Positions 50,692-61,940 of a DNA stretch of 64,000 bases are shown here, one piece after another. Both the position numbers and the translations under genes were made by a program. Under the pieces are notes generated by a model, which searched no databases, had not been told where the DNA came from, and saw only the letters and a program-made list of their open reading frames with translations. Positions within the stretch are counted from its first letter, which is position 1; every line of letters starts with the position of its first letter. The stretch is from Bubalus kerabau (lineage: Eukaryota; Chordata; Mammalia; Artiodactyla; Bovidae), in assembly GCF_029407905.1 (NCBI RefSeq), contig NW_026577928.1, positions 1,116,001 to 1,180,000 on the forward strand, given 5' to 3'.

Positions 50692-52481
50692 GTCTTTGCT
50701 CTGGAGGACAGCTTTGGTGAGCCTAAGTCTTTCAGGAATATTTCTGGCTCCAACAGAGTCAAATTCTGTGTGTGAAGCTGCACAGCCAAAATAGGGGAAC
50801 AGAGAGCCTGATTCTCTCTGTGTAGCTTTGAAGCTGTCATTCAAACAACAGCTTGAGAATCCATACAATGCTCTCCCTTACTGCTAAGAGAATTCTCATT
50901 GCTGTAGTCCTTGACAGTTTGTAGAAATCCGCACCCTAACCCTTCTCCAAGTAGGCCTGGGTCCTAGCTCGGAACAACAGGCAACGGCGGAGCTGAGGCC
51001 AGTAAGGCACAAGTGAGGTCTCACACACTCTTGCAGCCTGATCGTCCAGGAGCAGTAAGGCCTCTTTTTCCCTGCAGGAGGCTCGCTTGCCTTGCCTCCT
51101 GTGAACTGCATTTCCCAGCCTGGGCGCAAAGCTGTTCCTGGAGATTTTTTCTCAGGGGCTGTTTCCCTGGAGCTGGGTCGGACCTCGGGGGCCCAACTCA
51201 CAGGGGAAGACAAAACCACATGGACAGGTCTATGCTCTGTAGGAGAGCTCTAGTGAACCTCATCTCTCAGGAACATTCTTGGCTTCTACAGAGACACCTC
51301 TGTGCATGAAGCTACACACCCAACATAGTGGCAAAGGGAGTCTGATTCTCTCCGTGGGTGCTGATGCTTTGTGGCAAAGCACCTGCTAAGAATCCATCCG
51401 CATAGGCTTCCCTCACTTTGACAGAGGTCTCATTGCTGTAGTCCTTGGCAGTTTGGAAAGAAGCAGACCCTTACCCTTCACCAAGTAGGCCCTTGTCCTT
51501 GTTTGAATGGAAAGGCAGTAGCTGAGCTGAGGCCAGTAAGGCGCCAGTCAAGTCTGACATATTCCCGATGCCTGCTCCTTCATGGAAAATAACGTTAGAA
51601 TCTGGGAATGTCTTTGCAAGGCTGGCAAAGGGCAGTCAGGAACCTCGACCCTGCCTCTGGAATTTCTATCTTCTCAGCACATCCGGAGGTCTCGGTCAGG
51701 AGAAACTAACCCATTCCTTGCAAATAGAGGCTTCCAAACACAGGCCGGTTGGCTGTCTCTTCTTGCCGAAGGAAGCTTGCTTATCCCACCTCCTGCGAAC
51801 TCCGCTTCCCAGCCTGGGGGATAAGAGGTTCTTGGAGATCTTTTCTCAGAGGCTGTTTCCATGGAGCAGGGGCCGATCCCGGAGACCCACACGCACAGGG
51901 GAAGGGAAAACCGCATGGATAAGTCTTTGCTCTCTAGGAGTGCTCTAGTGAACCTCAGTCTATGCGGAATGTTCTTGGCTCCAACGGGGACATCTCTGTG
52001 TGGGAAGCTGCATAGCCAACATAGAGACACAGAGACCTGATTCTCTCTGTGCAGCTTTGACGCTGTCGTTCAAACAACAAATTGAGAATCCACACAATGC
52101 TCTCCCTTACCACTGAGAGAGTTATCATTGCTGTAGCCCTTCGCAGTTTCTGGAAATCGGCACACAAAGACTTCTCCAAGTAGGCCTGGGTTCAAGTTCA
52201 GATGAACATGCAATAGCGGAGCTGAGGCCAGTAAGGCACCAGTCAGGTGTCACACACTCTGGCAGCCTGCTCCTCCAGGGACAGTAAGGCCTCTATTTCC
52301 CTTCAGGAGGCTCGCTTGCCTTACTTCCTGTGAACAGCGTTTCCCAGCCTGGGCGGAAAGCAGTTCCTGGAGATCTTTTCTCAGGGGCTGTTTCCCCGGA
52401 GTTGGGGCGGACCTCGGGGACCCAACTCACAGGGGAAGGCAAAACCAAATGGACAGGTCTATGCTCTGTAGGAGATCTCTA

Positions 52482-52487
52482 GTGAAC
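52482..52487. repeat. Target-site duplication of the solo LTR, left copy
   Basis: GTGAAC directly before the element. It is part of the conserved array motif CTCTAGTGAACCTC, so the integration site is known exactly. Confidence 0.85.
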
Positions 52488-53785
52488 TGCCGGGGTCCAG
52501 CCCCAGCTGATCCAGGGTATTCGAAGCAGAGACGGCGTAGGCGAGGGTCAGGGAACAACTGCTTAATTAAACGTTAATTAAGGATATAAAGAGTAATAAA
52601 ATGAGGATAGCTCAGTAGGAAAATTCAGTGGAGAAAAGAGGCTGAGTAGCTTGGTTTACGCGGGGGACCAATAAAACTTCAAGACAAGAAGCTTGCACCA
52701 CTTACGTAGGCCGCAGGCGTCCTTCCATTCTCCCGAAGGAGAGGAGACACTGAGGCCTCCCCGGTCGGATCTTAGAAGCCCAGGCAAAATTAGTAAGCTT
52801 GGTGGGTTCCGCGCTCCAGATGGAGACTCAACCAGAGTGAGAGAGAGAGAGAGACATGGGGAGACCAGTATTTCGAGAAACTGATCCCAATTCTTTATTT
52901 TCCATGGTCTACTTTTATACACTGAGATGTTATGCAAAAGTCACGTGGGGTCAGCAGTCCTGACTTTTATCAAAGTCAGGTGCTTCATACAAAAGTATAC
53001 AGAGGTCTTAGGGGTGTTACATCATCTTCTGGCCGGGGGGCCTGCTGACAATTTACGACCCTCTCCTTGTGACAGCGGTCAGTCAACCAGGACACTTATT
53101 TCTCCAGGGGTGATTATTCTTAAAACAGACGCCACCCAAATAAAGTTACATTCCTATAGGGTGAGGGTGTAGTGGGTTTTAGTTAAGGAAAGAATTTACT
53201 TAGCCTAAGGTCTAACGTGATTTATATCAAAGGTTAATACTTATTTCTTCTATATATTCATTAATGTGTATAAGGGCAGGGGATGTGGAGACTTAGCAGT
53301 AAACATCAGCTCAACAAATGAAAAAGCCTTCACCAATATGATTTCTAATCAGCCCATTATACTTATACTAATAATTTTCTAACTTTTCTAAGGAACCTGT
53401 TTTTAGAAGGTTTAAAGCATCTCGTGCCTCTCATGGTTGGGAGGCTGTGAGCAATCACATGTGGCCGGACAAGCCTGTCAGGCAGGCTAGAGAACCTTCA
53501 GAGGAGTTTGTAGGTTAAAACACTCTTGTCACACCCAGGGGTTTTTATCAACTGGAGCTCTAGGTTAACTCCTTCTCCGAAAGAGGTGGTGGGGGACAGC
53601 CCCCCGTAAAGTCAGAGGTGTAGGTGAGAGCACAAAGTAGTAAGGTAGGCAGGCTCTGGTTATGGGGGTAGATGCTCGAGGATTTCCAGGGGGACTCCTG
53701 AGGCTCGATCCCGCCTTTGCGTATGTCGAGCCTCCTTCCTCATGACCTTTGCCATGGGCGGAGTGCCTCACTCTGGCCCCCAACA
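52488..53785 (-). mobile_element. Solo LTR of an endogenous retrovirus (ruminant ERVK-type, BTLTR1-like)
   Basis: A 1298-bp element. On the minus strand it begins TGTTGGGGGCCAGAG at 53785 and ends ACCCCGGCA at 52488, so it has the usual TG...CA ends. It is flanked by a perfect 6-bp direct repeat, GTGAAC, at 52482-52487 and 53786-53791; ERVK-type insertions typically make 6-bp duplications. Removing it restores a normal Y unit. Minus-strand signals are TATAAAAG at 52912-52919 and AATAAA at 52894-52899. No gag, pol or env sequence is present, so internal recombination between two LTRs probably removed the provirus. The BTLTR1 assignment is from memory of the terminal sequence and was not searched. 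Confidence 0.85.
52912..52919 (-). promoter_or_regulatory. TATA box of the solo LTR
   Basis: TATAAAAG on the minus strand, with AATAAA 13 bases downstream (52894-52899). The arrangement places U3 at the 53785 side and R/U5 toward 52488. Whether the promoter is still active cannot be judged. Confidence 0.6.
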
Positions 53786-53791
53786 GTGAAC
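53786..53791. repeat. Target-site duplication of the solo LTR, right copy
   Basis: GTGAAC directly after the element, identical to the left copy. The Y unit resumes at CTCCTCTCTCAGGAACATTC. Confidence 0.85.
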
Positions 53792-56700
53792 CTCCTCTCT
53801 CAGGAACATTCTTGGCTCCTATCGAGACACCTCTGTGTGTAGCTACACACGCAACGTAGGGGCAAAGGGAGCCAGATTCTTTCCGTGGGGTGCTGATGCT
53901 TTGTGGCAAAGCACCTGCTTGAAAATCCATCAGCTTACGCTTCCCTCGCCTTGACAGAGGTCTCATTGCTGTAGCCCTTGGCAGTTTGGAAAGAAGAGGA
54001 CCCTTACCTCTCATAAAGTGGGCCCTTGTCCTAGTATGAAAGGAAAGGCAAGAGCTGAGCTGAGGCCAATAAGGCGCCAGTCAAGTCTGACATATTCCCG
54101 AAGCCTGCTCCTTCATGGAAAATAACGCTGTAATCTAGGAATGTCTCTGCAAGGCTGGCAAAGGGCAGTCAGGAGCCTGCACCCTGCCTCTGGAATTACC
54201 GACTTCTGAACAGATCTGGAGGTCTCCCTTAGGGGAAACTAACCCATTCTTCCAAATAGAGGCTTCCAAACGCAGGCCGCTTGGCTGCCTCTTGCTCTCT
54301 GAAGGAGGCCTGCTTTTCCCGCCTCCTATGAATCCCACATCCCAGCCTCTGGGAAAAGCGGATCTTGAAGATCTTTTCTCAGGGGTTGTTTCCACGGAGC
54401 TGGGGCTAAGCCTGGAGACCCAAACTAACAGGGGAAGAAAAACCACATGTACAAGTCTTTGCTCTCTAGGAGAGCTCTAGTGAACTTCACTCTGTCACGA
54501 ACATTCTTGATTCATATGGAGACACCCCTGTGTGCGAAGCTGCGTACCCAACATGGGGGCACAGAGAGCCTGATTCTCTCTGTGTAGCTTTAAAGATGTC
54601 GTTCAAAAAACACCTTGAAAATCCATACAATGCTCTTCCTTACCCGTGACAGAGTTCTCATTGCTGTAGCCCTTGGCAGTTTTTAGAAATCCGCACCCAA
54701 ACCCTTCTCCAAGTAGTCCTGGGTCCTAGTTCGGAGGAACATGCTATGGCGGAGCTGAGGCCAGTAAGGCACCAGTCAGGTCCCACACACTCTGCAGCCT
54801 GATCGTCCAGGGACAGTAAGCCCTCTTTTTCCCTGCAGGAGGCTCACTTGACTTCCCTCCTGTGAGCTGCATTTCCCAGCCTGGGGGAAAAGAGGTCCCT
54901 GGAGATCTTTTCTCAGGGGCTCCTTCCCCGGAGCTGGGGAGGACCTCGAGGACCCAACTCACAGGGGAAGGCAAAAGCATATGGACAGGTCTATGCTCTG
55001 TAGGAGAGCTCTAGTGAACCTCATCTCTCAGGAACATTCTGGCCTCCTATAGAGACACCTCTGTATGTGAAGCTACACACCCAACATAGGGGCAAATGGA
55101 GCCTGATTCTCCCCGTGGGGTGCTGATGCTTTGTGGCAAAGCACCTGCTTGATGATCCATCCACTTAGGCTTCCCTCGCCTTGACAGAGGTCCCATTGCT
55201 GTAGCCCTTGGCAGTTTGGAAAGAAGAAGACCCTTACCCTTCATAAAGTAGGCCTTTGTCCTAGTTTGAATGGAAAGGTAATAGCTGAGCTGAGGCCAAT
55301 AAGGTGCCTGCCAAGTCTGACATACTCCCGTAGCCTTCACCTTCATGGAAAATAACTCTAGAATCTGGGAATGTCTTTGCAAGGCTGGCAAAGGGCAGTC
55401 AGGAACCAGCACCCTGCCTCTGGAATTACCGACTTCTGAGCAGATCTGGAGGTCTCCTTTAGGAGAAGCTAACCCATTCTTTCCAAATAGAGGCTTCCAA
55501 ACAGGCCAGTTGGCTGCCTTTTCGCGCCCGAAGGAGGCCTGCTTTTCTCGCATCCTATGAAGCCCTGTTCCCAGCCTCTGGGAAAAGCGGATCTTGAAGA
55601 TATTTTCTCAGGGGTTGTTTCCATGGAGCTGGGGCCGAGACCAGAGACCCAATCGCACAGGGGAAGGAAAAGCACATGGACAAGTCTTTGCTCTCCAGGA
55701 GACCTCTAAGTGAAACTTACTGTGTCAGGAACGTTCTTGACTCCTATGGAGACACCCCTGTGTGTGAAGCTGTGTACCCAACAAGGGGGCACACAGGGCC
55801 TGATTCTCTCTTTGCAGCTTTGAAGCTGTCGTTCAAACAACAGCTTGAGAATCCATACAATGCTCTCCCTCACCTCTGAGAGACTTCTCATTGCTGTAGC
55901 CTTTGGCAGTTTTTACAAATCCGCACCCAAACCCTTCTCCAAGTAGGCCTGGGTCCTGGTTTGGATGGCCATGCAATGGCGGAGCTGAGGTCAGTAAGGC
56001 ACCAGTCAGGTGTCACACACTCTGGCAGCCTGCTCCTCCAGGGACAGTAAGGCCTATTTTTCCCTGCAGGAGGCTCGCTTGCCTTGCCTCCTGTGAACTG
56101 CGTTTCCCAGCCTGGGCAAAAAGCGGTTCCTGGAGATCTTTTCTCAGGGGCTCTATCCCCAGAGCTGGGGTGGACCTCGGGGACCCATCTCACAGGGGAA
56201 GGAAAAACCACATGGACAGGTCTATGCTCTGTAGGAGACGTCAGTGTGTTTCATCTCTTAGGAACATTCTTGGCTCGTACAGAGACACCTCTGTGTGTAA
56301 AGCTACACACCGAACATAGGGGCACAGGGAGCCTGATTCTCTCCGTGGGGTGCTGATGCTTTGTGGCAAAGCACCTGTTTGAGAATCCATCTGCTTACGC
56401 TTCCCTCGCCTTGACAGAGGTCTCATTGCTGTGTCTCTTGGCAGTTGGGAAAGAAGTAGACCCTTACCCTTCACCAAGTAGGCCCTGATCCTAGTTTGAA
56501 AGGAAAGGCAATAGCTGAGCTGAGGCCAGTAAGGCACCCGTCAACTCTGACATATTCCCGATGCCTGCTCCTTCATGGAAAATAGCGCTAGAATCTAGGA
56601 ATGTCTTTGCAAGGCTGGCAAAGGGCAGTCAGGAACCTCGACCCTGCCTCTGGAATATCTATCTTCTGAGCAGATCTGGAGGTCTCCTTCTGGAGAAGCT

Positions 56701-58677
56701 AACCCATTCCTTGCAAATAGAGGCTTCCAAACACAGGCTAGTTGGCTGCCTCTTCTTGCCTGAAGGAGGCTTGCTTTTCCTGCCTCCTATGATCCCTGGT
56801 TTCCAGCATGGGGGAAAAGCAGATCTTGGAGATCTTTGCTCAGGGGTTGTTTCCACGGAGCTGGGGTTGTGCCCAGAGACCCACACATACAGGGGAAGGC
56901 AAAACCACATGAACAAGTCTTTGCTCTCTAAGAGAGCTCTAGTGAACCTCAGTCTTTGACGAACGTTCTTGGCTCCTATGCGGACACCTCTGTGTGTGAA
57001 ACTGCGTACCCAACATGGCGGCAAAGAGCCTGATTCTCTCTGTGCAGGTTTAATGCTGTCGTTCAGAAAACAGCTTGAGAATCCATACAATTCTCGCCCT
57101 TACCTCTGAGAGAGTTCTCATTGCAGTAGTCCTTGGAAGTTTGTAGAAATCTGCACCTAAACCCTTCTCCAAGTAGGCCTGAGTCCCAGTTCGGAGGAAC
57201 AAGCAATGGCGGAGCTAAGACCAGTATGGCACCAGTCAGTTTTCACACACTCTGGCAGCCTGCTCCTCCAGGGACAGTAAGGCTTCTTTTTCTCTGCAGG
57301 AGGCTCACTTGCCTTACTTCCTGTGAACAGCTTTTCCCAGCCTGGGCGAAAAGCGGTTCCTGGAGATCTTTTCTCAGAGGCTGTTTTCTCGGAGCTGGGG
57401 TGGACCTCGGGCACCCAACTCACAGGGGAAGGCGAAACCACATGTACAGGTGAGCACTCTGTAGGAGAGCTCTTGTGAGCCTCATCTCTCAGGAACATTC
57501 TTGGCTCCTGTAGAGACACCACTGTGTGTGAATCTACACACCCCACATAGGGGCAAAGGGAGCCTGATTCTCTCCGTGGGGTGCTGATGCTTGGTGGCAA
57601 AGAACCTTCCTGATAATCCATCCGCTTATGCTTCCCTCGCATTTACGGAAGTCTCATTGCTGTAGCCCTCGGCAGTTTGGAAAGAAGAAGACCCTTACCC
57701 TTCATAAAGTAGGGCCTTGTCCTACTTTGAATGGAAAGGCAATAGCTGAGCTGAGGCCAATAAGGCGCCAGTCAAGTCTGACATATTCCCAAAGCCTGCT
57801 TCTTCAGGAAGATAACTGTAGAATCTAGGAATGTCTTTGCAAGGCTGGCAAAGGGCAGTCAGGACCCTGCACACTGCCTCCGGAATTACCGACTTCTGAA
57901 CAGATCTGGAGGTCTCCCTTAGGGGAAGCTAACCCATTCTTCCAAATAGAGGCTTCCAAACGCAGGCCGCTTGGCTGCCTCTTGCTCTCTGAAGGAGGCC
58001 TGCTTTTCCCGCCTCCTATGAACCCCACATCCCAGCCTCTGGGAAAAGCGGATCTTGAAGATCTTTTCTCAGGGGTTGTTTCCACGGAGCTGGGGCCGAG
58101 CCTGGAGCCCCAAACGCACAGGGGAAGAAAAACCACATGGACAAGTCTTTGCTCTCTAGGAGAGCTCTAGTGAACCTCACTCTGTCAGGAACGTTCTTGT
58201 TTCCTATGGAGACACCCCTGTCTGTGAAGCTGTGTACCGAACATGGAGACACAGAGTCTGATTCTCTCTGTGCATCTTTGAAGCTGTCGTTCAAACAACA
58301 GCTTGAAAATCCATACAATGCTCTTCCTTACCCGTGACACAGTTCTCATTGCTATACCCCTTGGCAGTATTTAGAAATCCATACCCAAACCCTTCTCCTA
58401 GTAGGCCTGGGTCCTAGTTCAGAGGAACATGCAATGGCGGACCTGAGGCCAGTAAGGCACCAGTCAGGTCTCACACACTCTTGCAGCCTGATCGTCCAGG
58501 GACACTAAGGCCTGTTGTGCCTTGCAGGAGGCTCGCTTACGTTACCTCCTGTGAACTGCGTTTGCCAGCCTGGGGGAATAGCGGTCCCTGGAGATCTTTT
58601 CTCAGGGGCTCCTTCCCCTGAGCTGGGGCGGACCTCAGGGACCCAACTCACAGGGCAAGGCAAAACCATATGGACAG

Positions 58678-59218
58678 GTCTATGCTCTGTAGCAGACTTC
58701 TAGTGAACCTCATCTCTCAGGAACATTCTTGGCTCCTATAGAGACACTTCTGTGTGTGAAGCTGCGTACCTAACATAGGGGCACAGAGAGCCTGATTTTC
58801 TCAGTTCATTTTGACCCTGTCGTTCAGAAAACAGCTTGAGAATCCATAAAATGCTCTCCATTACCGCTGAGAGAATTCTCACTGCTGTAGCCCTTGGCAC
58901 TTTGTAGAAATCTGCACCCAAACGCTTCTCCAAATAGGCCTGGGTCCTAGTTCGGAGGAACAGGCAATGGTGGAACTGAGGCCAGCAAGGCAACAGTCAG
59001 GTTTCACACACTCTGGCAGCCTGCTCCTCCAGGGACAGTAAGGCCTCTTTTTCTCTGCAGGAGATTCGCTTGCCTTACTTCCTGTGAACAGCGTTTCCCA
59101 GCCTCAGCGAAGCCGTTCCTGGAGATCTTTTCTCAGGGACAGTTTCCCCGGAGGTGTGGTGGACCTCGAGGACCCAACTCACAGGGGAAGGCAAAACCAC
59201 ATGGACAGGTCTATGCTC
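58678..59218. repeat. Extra X unit breaking the X/Y alternation
   Basis: A Y unit is expected after the X at 58145-58677, but another X of 541 bp follows. It is very close to the X at 59903-60433: both have GCAGGAGATTCGC, GCCTCRGCGAAGC and CAGGGACAGTTTCCCCGGAGG. An exchange at the boundary motif common to X and Y would produce this. Confidence 0.8.
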
Positions 59219-61132
59219 TGTAGGAGAGGTTTAGTGAACCTAATCTCTCAGGAACATTCTTGGCTCCTATAGAGACAACTCTGTGTGTGAAGCTACACTC
59301 CCAACATTGGGGAACAGGGATCTTGGTTCTCTCCGTGGGGTGCTGATGCTTTGTAGCAAAGCACCTGCTTGAGAATCCGTCCTCTTAGGCTTCCCTCGCC
59401 TTGACAGAAGTCTCATTGCTGTAGCCCTTGGGAGTTTCAAAGAAGAAGACCCTTACACTTCATAAACTAGGCCCTTGTCCTAGTTTGAATGGAAAGGCAA
59501 TAGCTGAGCTGAGGCCAATAAGGAGCCAGTCCCCTCTGACACATTCCCGAAGCCTGCTCCTTCATGGAATATAACTCTAGAATCTTGGAATGTCTTTGCA
59601 AGGCTGGCAAAGGGCAGTCAGGAACCAGCACCCTGCCTCTGGAATTACCGACTTCTGAGCAGATCTGGAGGTCTCCTTTAGGAGAAGCTAACCCATTCCT
59701 TCCAAATAGAGGCTTCAAAACACAGGCAGGTTGGCTGCATTTCGTGCCCGAAGGAGGCTTGCTTTTCTCTCCTCCTATGAACTCCAGTTCCCAGCCTCTG
59801 GGAAAAGCGTATCTTGAAGATATTTTCTCAGGGCTTGTTTCCACGGAGCTGGGGCCGAGCCCGGGGCCCAAAGGCGCAGGGGAAGGCAAGACCACATGGA
59901 CAGGTCTATGCTCTGTAGCAGACCTCTTGTGAACCTCATCTCTCAGGAGCATTCTTGGCTCCTATAGAGACACCTCTGTGTGTGAAGCTGCGTACCTAAC
60001 ATAGGGGCACAGAGAGCCTGATTCTCTCTGTTCATTTTGACGCTGTCATTCAGAAAACAGCTTGAGAATCCATAAAATGCTCTCCCTTACCACCGAGAGA
60101 ATTCTCACTGCTGTAGCCCTTGGCACTTTGTAGAAATCTGCACCCAAATGCTTTTCCAAGTAGGCCTGGGTGCTAGCTCGGATGAACAGGCAATGGCGGA
60201 GCTGAGGCCAGTAAGGCAACAGTCAGGTTTCACACACTCTGGCAGCCTGCTCCTCCAGGGACTGTAAGGCCTCTTTTACTCTGCAGGAGATTCGCTTGCC
60301 TTACTTCCTGTGAACAGCATTTCCCAGCCTCGGCGAAGCGGTTCCTGGAGATCTTTTCTCAGGGACAGTTTCCCCGGAGGTGTGGCAGACCTCGAGGACC
60401 CAACTCACAGGGGAAGGCAAAACCACATGGACAGGTCTATGCTCTGTAGGAGAGGTTTAGTGAACCTAATCTCTCAGGAACATTCTTGGCTCCTATAGAG
60501 ACAACTCTGTGTGTGAAGCTACACTCCCAACATTGGTGCACAGGGAGCTTGATTCTCTCCGTGGGGTGCTGATGCTTTGTGGCAAAGCACCTGCTTGAGA
60601 ATCCATCCTCTTAGGCTTCCCTCACCTTGACAGAGGTCTCATTGCTGTAGCCCTTGGCAGTTTGCAAAGAAGAAGACCCTTACCCTTCATAAAGTAGGGC
60701 CTTGCCCTAGTTTGAATGGAAAGGCAATAGCTGAGCTGAGGTCAATAAGGAGCCAGTCCCGTCTGACACATTCCCGAAGCCTGCTCCTTCATGGAAAATA
60801 ACTCTAGAATCTAGGAATATCTTTGCAAGGCTAGCAAAGGGCAGTCAGGAACCAGTACCCTGCCTCTGGAATTACCGACTTCTGAGCAGATCTGGAGGTC
60901 TCCTTTAGGAGAAGCTAACCCATTCCTTCCAAATAGAGGCTTCAAAACACAGGCAGGTGGACTGCCTTTTCGTTCCCGATGGAGGCGTGCTTTTCTCTCC
61001 TCCTACGAACCCCGGTTCCCAGACACTGGGAAAAGTGGATCTTGAAGGTATTTTCTCAGGGGTTGTTTCCACGGAGCTGGGGCCGAGCCTGGAGACCCAA
61101 AGGCACAGGGGAAGGCAAGACCACATGGACAA
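58678..61132. repeat. Recent tandem duplication of one X/Y dimer
   Basis: Dimer 58678-59902 (1225 bp) and dimer 59903-61132 (1230 bp) are closer to each other than to other dimers. They share GTAGCAGACYTCT at the X start, GTTCATTTTGACSCTGTC, GGAGGTGTGGYRGACCTCGAGG, GAGAGGTTTAGTGAACCTAATC and GCTTCAAAACACAGGCAGG. Confidence 0.75.
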
Positions 61133-61510
61133 GCCTTTGCTCTTTAGTATAGCTCTAATGAACCTCACCCTGTCAGGATCTTTCTTGATTCCTACGGAGA
61201 CACACCTGTGTGTGAAGCTGCGGCTACAGAGAGCCTGATTCCCTCCGTTTACCGCTGAGTCTGCATTGCCAAGCAACAGCTTGGGAACGCAGCCTGGGGC
61301 ACTTCCCTTCCCTCGGACAGAGCTCTCCTTGCGGTAGGCCTTGGTAGTTTGCATACAATGGGGCCCTAAGCCCTCTGCAAGTTGGCCTGGCTCCTAGGTC
61401 CAAAGGGCAGGCCAGAGCGGAGCTGAGGCTGTCAGGCTCCAGACACATCTCCCATACTCCTACATCCTGCTCCTACCCGGGCGTGAACGCTAGAAGCTGG
61501 GAAGGTACCT
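61133..61510. repeat. Terminal diverged partial unit of the X/Y array
   Basis: It begins at the boundary motif (GCCTTTGCTCTTTAG). The first part is X-like (CAACAGCTTGGGAACGC near 61275; TTGGTAGTTTGCATAC near 61342). It ends with Y-like GAACGCTAGAAGCTGGGAA near 61484, after which the sequence is no longer repeat-like. It shares CGCTAGAAGCT and ACAGAGCTC with the first unit at 50001, which suggests both edges keep an older state. Confidence 0.7.
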
Positions 61511-61940
61511 GGACCGTGCAGGGGCGGGGCGAACGCGGGCGGCGTGGGGCGGGGGTCGGCTTCTGGCGGGGGTGGGGGCGGGCTTCCCAGTTGTGCTCTC
61601 AGAGGTGGACACTGAGGCTGAAACCTCGCCGGGAGCGCACCCGGGACAGGTAAACCCGGGCTGCGGGGGTCGAGATTCAGATGGCTTTGGGTGGGGGTCG
61701 GTCCCAGTTGTGCTCCCGGGGTCGCCACTGCGGCTGGGAACGCGCAGGGAGCGCGGCAGGGGCGGGGCTAACCCTGGCGGAGCGGGGCGGGGTCGGCTCA
61801 CCGGGGGGATGGGGAGGGGTTCCCAGTTGCGCTCTCGGGGGTTGCAACTGCGGCTGGGAACGCCCCTTTCGTCTGCTCCTGGGTCCCCAAGGATCGCCAT
61901 CCCGTGGGTGCAGCGGAGGGCTGCAGACCACAGGTAAGGG
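61490..61940 (+). promoter_or_regulatory. CpG-island-like GC-rich segment, candidate promoter/first exon
   Basis: The segment is strongly GC-rich with dense CpG. It has GC-box-like GGGGCGGGGC at 61521, GGGGCGGGG at 61759 and a further copy at 61784. Splice-donor-like sites occur at 61650 (GGGACAG then GTAAAC) and 61934 (CCACAG then GTAAGG), both on the plus strand. No TATA box stands out. Open frames here are short and unlike any protein I recognise. This is the first non-satellite CpG-rich DNA after the arrays and could be the 5' end of a gene lying beyond the window. The plus orientation is inferred from the donor sites only. Confidence 0.45.
61584..61935 (+). repeat. Three tandem ~117-bp repeats within the CpG-rich segment
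   Basis: A motif starting CCCAGTTG and continuing with TGCTC, then a GCAACTGCGGCTGGGAACG-type sequence, occurs at 61586, 61703 and 61822. The spacings are 117 and 119 bp. The second and third copies are the closer pair. Both donor-like sites sit at similar positions after copies 1 and 3. Confidence 0.7.

Larger units (their letters stand above)
50001..61132. repeat. Second tandem array: alternating X (~535 bp) and Y (~695 bp) units
   Basis: I do not recognise this family by name. The unit boundary motif, GTCTWTGCTCT followed by STAGGAGAGCTC (degenerate), occurs at 50001, 50692, 51228, 51923, 52457, 54455, 54989, 55684, 56220, 56917, 57450, 58145, 58678, 59219, 59903, 60434 and 61133. Spacings alternate ~695 (Y) and ~535 (X), apart from one LTR insertion and one extra X. 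X and Y are related along most of their length. Y carries about 160 bp more, from ACTCTAGAATCTGGGAATG through the segment before GGCTTCCAAAC. Both halves end alike, with GAGATCTTTTCTCAGGGG and then AAACCACATGGACA. Dimers are about 1.23 kb. It has no evident relation to the satellite I-like monomer. Confidence 0.85.

Noticed and set aside
52656..52937. Minus-strand open frame inside the LTR as a retroviral gene remnant
   Set aside because: It lies wholly within the LTR around the TATA and poly(A) signals. LTRs of this type do not encode structural genes.
50001..61510. X/Y array as rDNA spacer or a multicopy gene such as TSPY
   Set aside because: No rRNA sequence and no open frame shared between units; stop codons occur in all frames of each unit.
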